DNA of 64,000 nt from the NCBI GenBank assembly GCA_900473795.1, contig UCMT01000005.1, positions 434,001 through 498,000 of the forward strand, given 5' to 3'. Source of the DNA: Hyphomicrobiales bacterium. GTDB taxonomy: Bacteria > Pseudomonadota > Alphaproteobacteria > Rhizobiales > Rhizobiaceae. Position 1 is the first letter of the stretch, and each line of letters begins with the position of its first letter. Under the pieces are notes generated by a model. The model had not been told where the DNA came from. It saw only the letters and a program-made list of their open reading frames with translations, and ran no database searches. The position numbers were made by a program, and so were the translations under genes. Positions 1 to 7,904 of the stretch are shown piece by piece.

Positions 1-632
1 AAGGCAAGGATGATGGTCTTGCGCAGGTGTGCGCGTCCCACCAGGAAGAGCCCGAGCGCCGCCAGAAAGATCAGGGTCTGGATGAAAGCCGGCGTCACGC
101 CCGCTGCGACGAAGCCGAGCATGGCACCGGCGTTCTGGATGGCAACATCGGTGACCGCCTTTTCGTTGGCGCCATCAATTGCCACTTTCGCCCATTCGAA
201 CCGCTGAACGTAAGGAAGGACGCGCTCGATGGTTCGCTCGATAATTCCTGGCGCCTGTCCGGCCAGCGAGGTCAGCGGCTCGATCAGTGCATTGATGAGA
301 AAGAAGAGCCCTACGACAAAGACTATCCCCAGCAGGAGCCCGCCCAGAACCGGCGGTATCCCGTATTGAGCCAGCCGGTCTGCGGCAAGCCCGAGAACCA
401 TGCCGATGACGATGGCAAGCGTGACCGGCATCAGGATCGCTTCCATCATGTAGATGACGGCTGAAGAAGCAATGATGAACGTTCCGACGATGCTCCAGGC
501 GACGACCAGGTCGAGCCCGGTTTTCTCTGCCGTTTCCGGGATATCGGCTTCGGCCGCCTGCGCCTCGATTTCGGCTTGCCGCAAATACTGTTGTCGCTTG
601 AAAAGCCCACTCCCCGGCAAGGCGGCGTTCAT
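1..632 (-). CDS. AI-2E family transporter (PerM/DUF20), 3' part cut by window edge
   Basis: Multi-pass inner-membrane protein of the AI-2E/PerM family. The frame is open from an ATG at 632 to position 1, so about 210 N-terminal residues are visible and the C-terminus lies outside the window. A soluble, charged N-terminus of about 40 residues is followed by hydrophobic segments near residues 45-65 and 65-85 and by the pair around 95-120, then a long amphipathic stretch (about 120-175) typical of the family, and another membrane segment before the edge. GGAGAGATGAAAC precedes the ATG, which fixes the start. The family name does not prove autoinducer-2 export; several members export other small molecules or ions. 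Substrate unknown. Confidence 0.85.
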   Translation of the reverse strand, partial: MNAALPGSGLFKRQQYLRQAEIEAQAAEADIPETAEKTGLDLVVAWSIVGTFIIASSAVIYMMEAILMPVTLAIVIGMVLGLAADRLAQYGIPPVLGGLLLGIVFVVGLFFLINALIEPLTSLAGQAPGIIERTIERVLPYVQRFEWAKVAIDGANEKAVTDVAIQNAGAMLGFVAAGVTPAFIQTLIFLAALGLFLVGRAHLRKTIILA

Positions 633-830
633 GTTTCATCTCTCCAAAGATCCAGTGTCGACCGGACCGACAATCGCTTTCATGTGCGGGAAACGCCGAA
701 GCGGTGCCGGCGCCCTCGGCGCTGTAACTCCGGCATCTCATAACTCCTTGTCGAGCCAAAGGTTCCAACGCCCTAAGGGACCAAGCGAAAAGGGAATGGC
801 GACGTCATTTGAGTGCAGATGCGCCAATAG

Positions 831-1277
831 TCAGCCATGGCGCTGAGGATGTTCCCCTGCCGCTTCGCGGCGATGGCGAGCTCGCTCCACTGCATGACTT
901 AAAGCAACACTCAGCTGCTCGAAAAAATCGGAGGAAACATTCTTGGTCACGCAATCGTCGGCGCCGCGCTTCAGCGCTTCGACCGCGATGCTCTTCTCCC
1001 CCGATCCAGTGACGTAGATGACGGGCGGATGATTGGCCACTTGCACGATCTGCGGGAGAATATCGAGACCGGTTTCACCCAGCAGATAGTGATCAAGTAT
1101 GACAACATCGATCCCGCCGGATGCGAGAAGTGCCAGGCCGGACGGCCCATCAAACGCACTGACAACGGTGAAACCCCGCCGCCCGAGATTTCGGCGCAGC
1201 AAAACTCCGAGCGCTTCGTCGTCATCTATATAGAGGACCGTCGTCCCGCCGCCCTTGTCGGGCGCCTCCTCCGGCAT
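831..1277 (-). CDS. Response regulator, receiver domain only
   Basis: 148-residue protein made of one CheY-like receiver domain with a short C-terminal tail. Visible signature residues are the acidic cluster D18-D20, the phospho-acceptor D62 (in VVILDHYLL) and a VTKN lysine near the end of the fold. There is no DNA-binding or enzymatic output domain, so it probably acts by protein contact or as a phosphate relay. The ATG at 1277 is chosen because it overlaps the stop codon of the upstream response regulator by one base (TGATG), implying translational coupling; a longer open frame upstream lies inside that gene. It is the last gene of a kinase/regulator/regulator unit. Partner assignment to the adjacent kinase is inferred from overlap only. 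Confidence 0.85.
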   Translation of the reverse strand: MPEEAPDKGGGTTVLYIDDDEALGVLLRRNLGRRGFTVVSAFDGPSGLALLASGGIDVVILDHYLLGETGLDILPQIVQVANHPPVIYVTGSGEKSIAVEALKRGADDCVTKNVSSDFFEQLSVALSHAVERARHRREAAGEHPQRHG

Positions 1278-1723
1278 CACGATACCTCCGGCACGGTGAC
1301 CACCGAGAGAAACAGGCCAAGCTGCTGTATGGCATTGACAAATTTGTCGTACTGCATCGGTTTGGCGATATAGGCATTCGCGCCCAGATCGTAGCATCGA
1401 CGGATTTCAGCCGGATCGTCCGTTGTCGTCAGAACGATGACCATGACGCGTCGGAGGTGCTCGCTTTCGCGCAGCCGCGCAAGAATATCGATGCCGGTCA
1501 TGTCCGGCAGGTTGAGATCCAGGAGAATGAGCAGGTGTTTTCCCTCGTGCACCTTACCGCTGGCATCCGGACCGAGAAGATAGGACAGCGCTTTAAGACC
1601 GGTCGTAAAGGGCACCATCGCGTTGGTGACGCCGGCACGGCGGATGTTCTTCTCGATCAGGCGGGCATGGCCCTCGTCGTCCTCGATCATGACGATGACG
1701 ACTGGCTCCAATCCGTTGCTCAT
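1277..1723 (-). CDS. Response regulator, Rcp1-like receiver domain
   Basis: 148-residue single-domain response regulator. E14/D15/D16 form the acidic pocket, D69 (in LLDLNLPD) is the expected phosphorylation site and the IAKPM lysine lies near residue 122. The longer loop after beta-3 and the GVTNAMV/TGLKALSYLL segments are typical of the Rcp1-type regulators that pair with phytochrome-like or CHASE3 kinases. The ATG at 1723 overlaps the kinase stop by four bases (ATGA) and is preceded by a G-rich Shine-Dalgarno (GGGGGGAGGG). The kinase gene and the two receivers are thus likely one transcript with a fixed translation ratio. No output domain is seen. Confidence 0.88.
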   Translation of the reverse strand: MSNGLEPVVIVMIEDDEGHARLIEKNIRRAGVTNAMVPFTTGLKALSYLLGPDASGKVHEGKHLLILLDLNLPDMTGIDILARLRESEHLRRVMVIVLTTTDDPAEIRRCYDLGANAYIAKPMQYDKFVNAIQQLGLFLSVVTVPEVS

Positions 1724-3261
1724 CCCTCCCCCCTGTCTTTGGCAAATCGTAGATTGGCGGCAAAGGACACGGTGAAGGTCGTGCCCTGGCCCAAAACAGA
1801 TTGTGCGGCCACATCTCCTCCCAAACGGCGGGCCAGCGCGCGAACATGCGCGAGGCCTATGCCTTCGCCCTGCCTGTCCTGCGGACCGGAGCGTCGGAAG
1901 AGTTCGAAAATCCGCTCCAGATCCCGCTCTGCAATTCCTCTGCCGTTATCGCTGACGTCGATTATCGCGTGACCTCTGGTGATCTTCCCCGACACGCGGA
2001 TAATCGCGCTGCGCGCCGGATCGGCGTATTTTACCGCATTATCCAGAAGGTTGCCAAAGATCTGCTGCAAAGCGAGCCGGTCCGACACAACATGCGGCAA
2101 ACCCTCAGCGATAACGATGCTTGCGCCAATTTCGGCGAGCCTGTGCTGGAGATTGACGGCCGTTTCGGACACCAGATCGGCAAGGTTGAGAGGCTCGGCG
2201 TTCAACTGTCTGGTTCCCGCGCGCGCCAGTTTCAGTATCTCGTTGATCAGATCATCCATGCGTTTCATTGAGGAGCGGATGAACCCCAACGCTTCGGGGA
2301 TATCGACATCAACAGCCTCACGGGCCGCTTTCTCGGCAGGTTCATCGCGTTCTTCAATTGGCTTTTCCATATAACCCGCAAAGACGGCAGCCGCTCGCTC
2401 CAGTTCGGCAGTGAAACCCATGATGTTGATCAGGGGCGCCCTGAGGTCGTGACCGACGATGTAGGAATAGCTTTGCAGTTCGCGATTGGCCCGCTCCAGG
2501 AACTGCGTGCGCTCGTGAATCCTTATCTCCAGCATCTCGTTCTGTTCGGCAAGGGCGCGGCGGGCAGCGTCCAGCTGCCCCGCGTGGACAGCGACGAGAC
2601 GCATCGCGCCACCGACGAGAACGAGCAACAACGCGGCGCCGCCGGCGATCGAGATCAACAGCCATCTGGTCGCATCGGCGAGCGCTGCGGCCCGCTGGAA
2701 GCCGATGTCGCCCGTTACCGCCTCGATTCTCGTCATGATCTGGCGAATTTCATCCATCGCACGCTGACCGGCGTCTGTCTGAATGACGGCGATGGCATCC
2801 CCGTCCCTACCTGCCGCCTTCATGGCGATGGTGCTCAGCATTTCGGCCAGTTTGTCGTCGATCAGACGCTGCAGCCGGTCGACGGTGACCGCGCTGATTC
2901 CAATCTTCGCCATGTCGCCTGTGATGCTCTGGAATTGCAGGTGGATGAGGGATTCGGCGCGTTTGAAAGGCGCCAGATACCTTTCTTCGCCCGTCAATAG
3001 GTATCCGCGCTGGCTGGTCTCCGCATCCTGCACCAGAGTGAGAAGCAAGAGCGCGCGATTGTTCAGTCGTGCTGCTTCCAGTGCCTCCTGGGAACTCCTC
3101 TGGGTCTGCGAGGCAAAACGCAGGGAAACCAGGACGAGGGCCAGCAGCAGGATAGCTCCCGCAAACAGCAGCACCGGCACCGCGCGGGAAAACGCCGATC
3201 GCCCGGTCACCATCCCCTGCCCCATCGCATGACGGTCAAGCGCTCCTCTCGCTCGAGCCAT
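1720..3261 (-). CDS. CHASE3-domain sensor histidine kinase
   Basis: Membrane sensor kinase of about 513 residues. An N-terminal membrane segment is followed by a periplasmic helical CHASE3-like domain (with QRGYLLTGEE), a second membrane segment, a coiled coil, and a HisKA domain with H271 in GHDLRAPL. The HATPase domain shows NLLDNAVKYA, DNGRGI and GEGIGLAHV. The HisKA/HATPase type resembles kinases that pair with Rcp1-like receivers, which is exactly what follows. I chose the ATG at 3261, preceded by GCGGGAGCGA, rather than the TTG at 3294; another ATG lies 12 codons further in. The ligand of the CHASE3 domain cannot be read from sequence. Confidence 0.88.
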   Translation of the reverse strand: MARARGALDRHAMGQGMVTGRSAFSRAVPVLLFAGAILLLALVLVSLRFASQTQRSSQEALEAARLNNRALLLLTLVQDAETSQRGYLLTGEERYLAPFKRAESLIHLQFQSITGDMAKIGISAVTVDRLQRLIDDKLAEMLSTIAMKAAGRDGDAIAVIQTDAGQRAMDEIRQIMTRIEAVTGDIGFQRAAALADATRWLLISIAGGAALLLVLVGGAMRLVAVHAGQLDAARRALAEQNEMLEIRIHERTQFLERANRELQSYSYIVGHDLRAPLINIMGFTAELERAAAVFAGYMEKPIEERDEPAEKAAREAVDVDIPEALGFIRSSMKRMDDLINEILKLARAGTRQLNAEPLNLADLVSETAVNLQHRLAEIGASIVIAEGLPHVVSDRLALQQIFGNLLDNAVKYADPARSAIIRVSGKITRGHAIIDVSDNGRGIAERDLERIFELFRRSGPQDRQGEGIGLAHVRALARRLGGDVAAQSVLGQGTTFTVSFAANLRFAKDRGEG

Positions 3262-3385
3262 TCGCTCCCGCAAAGAAAGTGAGAACGAAATCAAGGCTCA
3301 ATTCTTGGTGCACGGCTCGCGCTGCGACCGTACAGCGTTGGCCGGAAAAGAAAACCGTTTTGTAGGTCTATCTGCGCGCCCACCT

Positions 3386-3556
3386 TCAATATCGTTCCGG
3401 AGGAAAAACATGAAGCGTCAGCGAGAACAGGCCGAGGCCCAGCGCCACCACGATCAGGGTATTGGCGATGTCTTCCGACGTTGCGGGCAGGAGACCGAAC
3501 CCCAGAACCGCACCAACGAACATGCACAGGCATAGCCTTGGCAACCAATACAGCAT
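3386..3556 (-). CDS. Small predicted membrane protein (56 aa)
   Basis: A 56-residue product with two hydrophobic segments (about residues 3-22 and 28-48) separated by a short acidic turn (ATSEDIAN), ending in HVFPPERY. The ATG at 3556 has AAGGGA eight bases upstream; an in-frame start farther upstream lacks such a site. I do not recognise the family. It stands alone, upstream of the kinase module on the same strand with a gap of about 125 bases, so it could be co-transcribed or independent. Confidence 0.5.
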   Translation of the reverse strand: MLYWLPRLCLCMFVGAVLGFGLLPATSEDIANTLIVVALGLGLFSLTLHVFPPERY

Positions 3557-3685
3557 GACACATTCCCTTATGCTCGGAACGCATCCGGAAGAATGCACAA
3601 GCTAACGCAGTGGACACCGATTTGTTCCGCCCACTGGGGGAAACACGCAGAGATGGTTGCGAAGCAGGATGCGAAAAATAAAAGA

Positions 3686-3707
3686 CCGGCGCCCCTGGAG
3701 GCGCCGG
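3686..3707 (-). terminator. Intrinsic terminator of the ridA-like gene
   Basis: Perfect 8-bp stem CCGGCGCC/GGCGCCGG with a 6-base loop. On the minus strand it is followed by a T-rich run (TCTTTTATTTTT), the expected orientation for ending transcription of the gene at 3756-4106. Confidence 0.85.
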
Positions 3708-3755
3708 CTCAAATTCCCTGGCGGACCGGCAAAGCCGGCCCATCACATCCGCGCC

Positions 3756-4106
3756 TTAGAGAGCGGCGATAACGATGACCTCAACGAGGTATTCGGGGGT
3801 TGCGAGCTTGGCTTCGCCAGTGGCGCGCGCCGGGGTGTTGCCCTGCGATGCCCAGGCGTCCCAGACCGCGTTCATCTTCGGGAAATCGACCATGTCGGCG
3901 AGCCAGACCGTCGCCGACAGGATGCGGCTCTTGTCGGTGCCGGCGAGCGCCAGCAGGCGGTCGACTTCGGCGAGCGCTTGCTTGGTCTGGGTTGCAACGT
4001 CGTCGCCGGCATTGCCGACCTGACCGGCGAGATAAACCGTGCCGTTGTGCACGACGGCCTGGCTCATACGCGGGCCGGTTTCGAAGCGTTTGATGTCCAT
4101 CTTCAT
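3756..4106 (-). CDS. RidA family protein (YjgF/YER057c/UK114)
   Basis: 116-residue member of the RidA superfamily of small trimeric proteins, some of which hydrolyse reactive enamine/imine intermediates released by PLP enzymes. It shows the family pattern VVHNGTVYLAGQVG, the TKQALAEVDRLLALAGTDKSRILSATVWLAD region in two halves, and the C-terminal ARATGEAKLATPEYLVEVIVIA core. The arginine needed for deaminase activity in true RidA (about position 105) appears replaced: the aligned segment reads PARATGEAKL, with R present earlier, so activity is uncertain. GAGGACT precedes the ATG at 4106; a second ATG lies two codons in. It sits alone, downstream of the dpp operon, with its own terminator. Confidence 0.85.
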   Translation of the reverse strand: MKMDIKRFETGPRMSQAVVHNGTVYLAGQVGNAGDDVATQTKQALAEVDRLLALAGTDKSRILSATVWLADMVDFPKMNAVWDAWASQGNTPARATGEAKLATPEYLVEVIVIAAL

Positions 4107-4227
4107 AGTCCTCGTGGTTTGCGGCGGGCCGCATCTGTGATTGTTGAGACGCTGGCGATTTATCGCAGATTTCCGACAAGCGAAACCGTCATTGCGAAAA
4201 AGTCGCCGTCAATCCGCTCGGCTGGTA

Positions 4228-5052
4228 TCAGGCAGCCTTCCGGGCAAGGCGCTCCTTGATGCTGTCCACATCGGCGCGCGGGGTCGCAGCGAAAAGCGTC
4301 TTGGTATAGCTGTGCTTCGGATCGCTGAAGACATCCTCGCGGCTGCCATATTCGACGGCTTCGCCGTAATACATCACCATCACGTCGTCGGCGATATAGC
4401 GCACCACCGACAAGTCGTGACTGATGAAAACATAGGTCAGCTGGAATTCGTCCTGCAGATCGGCGAGCAGATTGAGCACCTGGGCCTGCACCGAAAGGTC
4501 GAGCGCCGAAACCGGTTCGTCCAGCACCAGAAGCCGCGGGTTGAGCATCAGCGCGCGCGCAATGGCGACGCGCTGGCGCTGGCCGCCGGAGAACATATGC
4601 GGATAGCGGCCATAGTGCTTTTCCTCAAGCCCGACCTTCTTCAGCATGGCCATGGCCTTGTCGCGCCGCTCGTCGGCCTTCATCCTGGTGTTGATGATCA
4701 GCGGCTCGCTGAGAATGTCGCCGATCTTCTTGCGCGGGTTGAGCGTGCCGTAAGGGTTCTGGAAGACGATCTGCACCTTGCGGCGCATTTCCGAGGTAAG
4801 GCCATCCCTGGCAATATCGACCTTTTCTCCATCAATGAGCATTTCACCCGATGTGGCCGGATCGATCATCGTGACGATCCGCGCCAAGGTTGACTTGCCG
4901 CAACCGCTTTCGCCGACGATCGCAAGCGTCTTGCCCTGATCGACCGCAAAACTCACACCCTTGACGGCATGAACGGTCCTGCCCCTTTTGAGAAGGCTGC
5001 CCGGGATTTGATAGTCGCGGACGAGATTTCTGGCTTCGAGAACAGGGGTCAT
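4228..5052 (-). CDS. dppF: Dipeptide ABC transporter ATP-binding protein DppF
   Basis: 274-residue ATPase of the peptide/nickel ABC class. Walker A GESGCGKST lies at residues 47-55, a Q-loop in VFQNPYGTLNPR, the signature FSGGQRQRVAIARAL, Walker B LLVLDEPVSALD, and the switch histidine in ISHDLSVVRY. The C-terminal oligopeptide/dipeptide extension HSYTKTLFAATP is present but short. It forms the heterodimeric motor with DppD. The ATG overlaps the dppD stop by four bases (ATGA). It is the last gene of dppABCDF on the minus strand, and no clear terminator follows before the ridA-like gene. Confidence 0.93.
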   Translation of the reverse strand: MTPVLEARNLVRDYQIPGSLLKRGRTVHAVKGVSFAVDQGKTLAIVGESGCGKSTLARIVTMIDPATSGEMLIDGEKVDIARDGLTSEMRRKVQIVFQNPYGTLNPRKKIGDILSEPLIINTRMKADERRDKAMAMLKKVGLEEKHYGRYPHMFSGGQRQRVAIARALMLNPRLLVLDEPVSALDLSVQAQVLNLLADLQDEFQLTYVFISHDLSVVRYIADDVMVMYYGEAVEYGSREDVFSDPKHSYTKTLFAATPRADVDSIKERLARKAA

Positions 5053-5906
5053 CGGACAGCTCCTGCAAAGATCTGGTCGTCGCTGAGAAACTCGGCAATC
5101 GTCGGTAGCCGGTCGCCGGTGGCATTGTCCGGCAAGGCCGAAAGGAGCGCGCGCGTATAGGTGCTTTTCGGGGATTCGAACAGCGACAGCACGTCCGCCT
5201 CCTCGATCTTGCGGCCCTTGTACTGGACGATGACCCGGTCGGCGGTTTCGGCCACCACGCCCATGTTGTGGGTGATGATGATCATCCCCATGCCATGCTC
5301 CGCCTGCAGCCGCATCAGGAGATCGAGAATCTGCTTCTGGATCGTCACGTCGAGCGCCGTCGTCGGCTCATCGGCGATCAGCAGTTTCGGATTGCAGGAC
5401 AGTGCAATCGCGATCATTACACGCTGGCACTGGCCGCCGGACATCTGGTGCGGGTAATGGCTCAGCCGTTCGGCCGCATTGGGAATGCCCACCAGCTCGA
5501 AAAGTTCGATGGCACGCGCCCTGCGGGCCGCCTTGTCGAGACCGAGATGGAGGCGCAGCACCTCCTCGATCTGGAAGCCGACCGTGAAACAGGGGTTAAG
5601 GCTGGCAATCGGCTCCTGGAAGATCATGGCAATGTCCTTGCCGACGATCCTGCGGCGTTCCGACGGCGACATGCCGAGCAGGTCGATGCCATTGAACTGC
5701 AGCTTGTCGGCGGTCACCTTCGCGGTCCAGGGCAGAAGGCCCATTGCCGCGAGCATGGACACAGACTTGCCCGAACCGGACTCGCCAACGATCGCCAGCA
5801 CCTCGCCCTCGTTCACCTTGAGCGATACGCCGTTTACGGCACGGAAAGGCCCGGAGGCCGTCTGGAATTCGACAACCAGATTTTCGACTTCGAGAAGGGA
5901 CATCAC
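5049..5906 (-). CDS. dppD: Dipeptide ABC transporter ATP-binding protein DppD
   Basis: 285-residue ATPase, partner of DppF. Walker A GESGSGKS is at residues 41-48; [11 protein letters not shown] holds the Q-loop; the signature reads [15 protein letters not shown]; Walker B is [12 protein letters not shown]; and ITHNMGVV holds the switch histidine. It is shorter than E. coli DppD (327 residues): the C-terminal zinc/FeS-like cysteine tail seen in some DppD proteins is absent. The start codon overlaps the dppC stop (ATGA); a second ATG is next to the first, so the start may be one codon later. Confidence 0.92.
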   Translation of the reverse strand: MMSLLEVENLVVEFQTASGPFRAVNGVSLKVNEGEVLAIVGESGSGKSVSMLAAMGLLPWTAKVTADKLQFNGIDLLGMSPSERRRIVGKDIAMIFQEPIASLNPCFTVGFQIEEVLRLHLGLDKAARRARAIELFELVGIPNAAERLSHYPHQMSGGQCQRVMIAIALSCNPKLLIADEPTTALDVTIQKQILDLLMRLQAEHGMGMIIITHNMGVVAETADRVIVQYKGRKIEEADVLSLFESPKSTYTRALLSALPDNATGDRLPTIAEFLSDDQIFAGAVR

Positions 5907-6796
5907 GACCTCTTCAACTTGGGATCAAGCGCATCGCGCAGGCCGTCTCCCATCAGATTGATGGCAAGAACGGTAATGAGAATGGCAAGGCCGGGGAAGG
6001 TCACGACCCACCAGGCGCGCTGGATGAATTCGCGTGCTTCGGCAAGCATCGTACCCCATTCCGGCGTCGGCGGCTGGGCACCCATGCCGAGGAAGCCAAG
6101 AGCCGCCGCATCGAGGATCGCAGCCGAAAAGGCAAGCGTTGCCTGAACGATCAGCGGCGCGAGGCAATTCGGCAGGATGGTCAGGAACATCAGCCGCAGC
6201 GTTCCGGCCCCTGCCACTTTCGAGGCGATGACATAGTCCTTGGTACGCTCGGTCATCACCGCCGCACGCGTCAGGCGGACGAAATGCGGCAGGTTGACAA
6301 GCGAAATGGCGATCATCGCGTTGAGCAGCCCCGGTCCGAGAACGGCGACCAGCACGAGGGCCAGAAGCAGCGACGGGAAGGCCAGGATGATGTCCATCAC
6401 GCGCATGATGATCGTATCGGTGCGGCCGCGGAAATAGCCGGCGATCAGACCGACGAGCACGCCGGAGACAACCGAAAGGCTGACGACGACGACGCCGATA
6501 AACAGCGAGAAGCGCGCGCCATAGATCAGGCGGGACAGGATATCGCGGCCGACGGCATCGGTTCCGAGGAAATAGGTGAACCTGCCGCCTTCGACCCAGG
6601 CCGGCGGCAAAAGCAGGACCTCGCGGTTTTGAATGCTCGGACTATGCGGCGCCGCGAACATTGCAAAAACGGCCAGCAAAAGAATGATCAGGAAGGCCGC
6701 AAGGCCGATCACCGCGCCCTTGTTGCGCGAGAAATAGAACCAGAACTCGGCAAGACCGGTCGGCGGCGAAATGGTTTTGAGTTCGACAACAGCCAT
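5903..6796 (-). CDS. dppC: Dipeptide ABC transporter permease DppC
   Basis: 297-residue inner-membrane permease. An N-terminal OppC-type segment with one membrane span (about residues 28-50) is followed by a periplasmic loop containing the family motif YFLGTDAVGRDILSRLIYGAR, and then five membrane spans with the EAA loop (VIASKVAGAGTLRLMFLTILPN) that contacts DppD/DppF. It forms the channel with DppB. The stop overlaps the dppD start, and the upstream gap to dppB is nine bases, so the genes are one operon. Confidence 0.93.
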   Translation of the reverse strand: MAVVELKTISPPTGLAEFWFYFSRNKGAVIGLAAFLIILLLAVFAMFAAPHSPSIQNREVLLLPPAWVEGGRFTYFLGTDAVGRDILSRLIYGARFSLFIGVVVVSLSVVSGVLVGLIAGYFRGRTDTIIMRVMDIILAFPSLLLALVLVAVLGPGLLNAMIAISLVNLPHFVRLTRAAVMTERTKDYVIASKVAGAGTLRLMFLTILPNCLAPLIVQATLAFSAAILDAAALGFLGMGAQPPTPEWGTMLAEAREFIQRAWWVVTFPGLAILITVLAINLMGDGLRDALDPKLKRS

Positions 6797-6805
6797 CGGA
6801 CCCTC

Positions 6806-7810
6806 CTAGTACCGGATACGCGGATTGATGAACCCGTAGAGCACGTCGACGATGAGGTTCACGACCATGATCACGGCCGCGATCAGCATCAGGCCGCCCT
6901 GCACGACCTGATAGTCGCGCTTGAACACCGAATCGACCATCCACTTGCCGATACCCGGCCAGGAGAAGATGGTTTCCGTCAGGATCGCGCCGGCGAGCAG
7001 AACCCCCACCTGAAGTCCAATGGTGGTGACGACCGGGATCAGGGCATTGCGCAGCGCGTGGATGCCGATCACGCGGAACGGCGACAGGCCCTTCGAGCGG
7101 GCGGTGCGCACATAGTCCTCACCGAGCACTTCCAGCATCGCAGAGCGCGTCTGGCGGGCGATGACGGCCAGCGGGATCGTTGCAAGCACGATGGTCGGCA
7201 GGATCAGATAGGTGACCGCCGACCTGAAGGCGCCTGCCTGCCCCGAGATCAGGCTGTCGATCAGCATGAAGCCGGTGACCTGCGGGAAGAAGTACATCAG
7301 CGAGATACGGCCCGAGACGGGTGTCCAGCCGAGATAGCCCGAGAAGAAGATGACGAGCAGCAGCCCCCACCAGAAGATCGGCATGGAATAGCCGACCAGG
7401 GCCGTTCCCATCAGCGTCTGATCGAGCCAGGTGCCGCGCTTGACCGCGGCCAGCACGCCTGCCGGAACGCCGAGGCAAACGGCCAGAATGATGGCGCAGA
7501 GCGACAGCTCGACGGTTGCCGGGAACAATTGCAGGAAATCGGCCAGCACGGCACGTTTGGTGACGATTGAGCTGCCGAAATCGCCCTGCAACAGGTTCAG
7601 GAGATAGTCGAAATACTGGATGTAGATCGGCCGGTCGAGACCGAGGTCGGCCATCAGCTGGGCATGGCGTTCGGGAGACATCACACGCTCGCCCGACATC
7701 AGCATCACCGGATCACCGGGAAGCAGGCGGATGAACGAGAAAGCGATAATGGATACCCCGACAAACGTGGGGATCAGGACGGCGAGCCGTCCGAAAATAA
7801 AGCGCAACAT
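6806..7810 (-). CDS. dppB: Dipeptide ABC transporter permease DppB
   Basis: 334-residue permease with the standard start MLRFIFGRLAVLIPTFVGVS and six predicted spans. The family motifs LLPGDPV, LMADLGLDRPIYIQY and the EAA loop (DYVRTARSKGLSPFRVIGIHALRNAL, here spread over residues about 190-215) are present. The ATG at 7810 is chosen by alignment to DppB proteins (about 339 residues in E. coli); an in-frame longer ORF runs back into the dppA-dppB spacer and has no family homology. It pairs with DppC. The 94-base gap after dppA holds two alternative hairpins. Confidence 0.93.
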   Translation of the reverse strand: MLRFIFGRLAVLIPTFVGVSIIAFSFIRLLPGDPVMLMSGERVMSPERHAQLMADLGLDRPIYIQYFDYLLNLLQGDFGSSIVTKRAVLADFLQLFPATVELSLCAIILAVCLGVPAGVLAAVKRGTWLDQTLMGTALVGYSMPIFWWGLLLVIFFSGYLGWTPVSGRISLMYFFPQVTGFMLIDSLISGQAGAFRSAVTYLILPTIVLATIPLAVIARQTRSAMLEVLGEDYVRTARSKGLSPFRVIGIHALRNALIPVVTTIGLQVGVLLAGAILTETIFSWPGIGKWMVDSVFKRDYQVVQGGLMLIAAVIMVVNLIVDVLYGFINPRIRY

Positions 7811-7820
7811 GGGCGTTAGT

Positions 7821-7861
7821 CCGGTTGTGAAACCGGCGGCCCGAGGAAATCGAGCCGCCGG
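7821..7861 (-). promoter_or_regulatory. Alternative hairpins in the dppA-dppB spacer
   Basis: Two stems share the bases 7833-7836: CCGGTT-GTGA-AACCGG (7821-7836) and CCGGCGGC/GCCGCCGG (7833-7840 with 7854-7861, loop of 13). They cannot both form. Neither is followed by a U-run on the minus strand, so they are more likely a 3'-end stabiliser or partial attenuator after dppA than a full terminator. Confidence 0.6.
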
Positions 7862-7904
7862 AAACTGCCACCGCACATGCGGTAGCATCGATAGAATGAA
7901 AAGA

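Noticed and set aside
1-632. Autoinducer-2 quorum-sensing role for the first gene
   Set aside because: The AI-2E family name is historical; nothing in the sequence shows AI-2 transport.
5049-5906. Cysteine in the DppD signature (MSGGQCQRV)
   Set aside because: This position varies in DppD proteins (serine in E. coli), so it is not a defect.
6284-7570. 428-residue plus-strand ORF antisense to dppC/dppB
   Set aside because: Low-complexity, charged composition (histidine, arginine, aspartate rich) and full overlap with permease genes.
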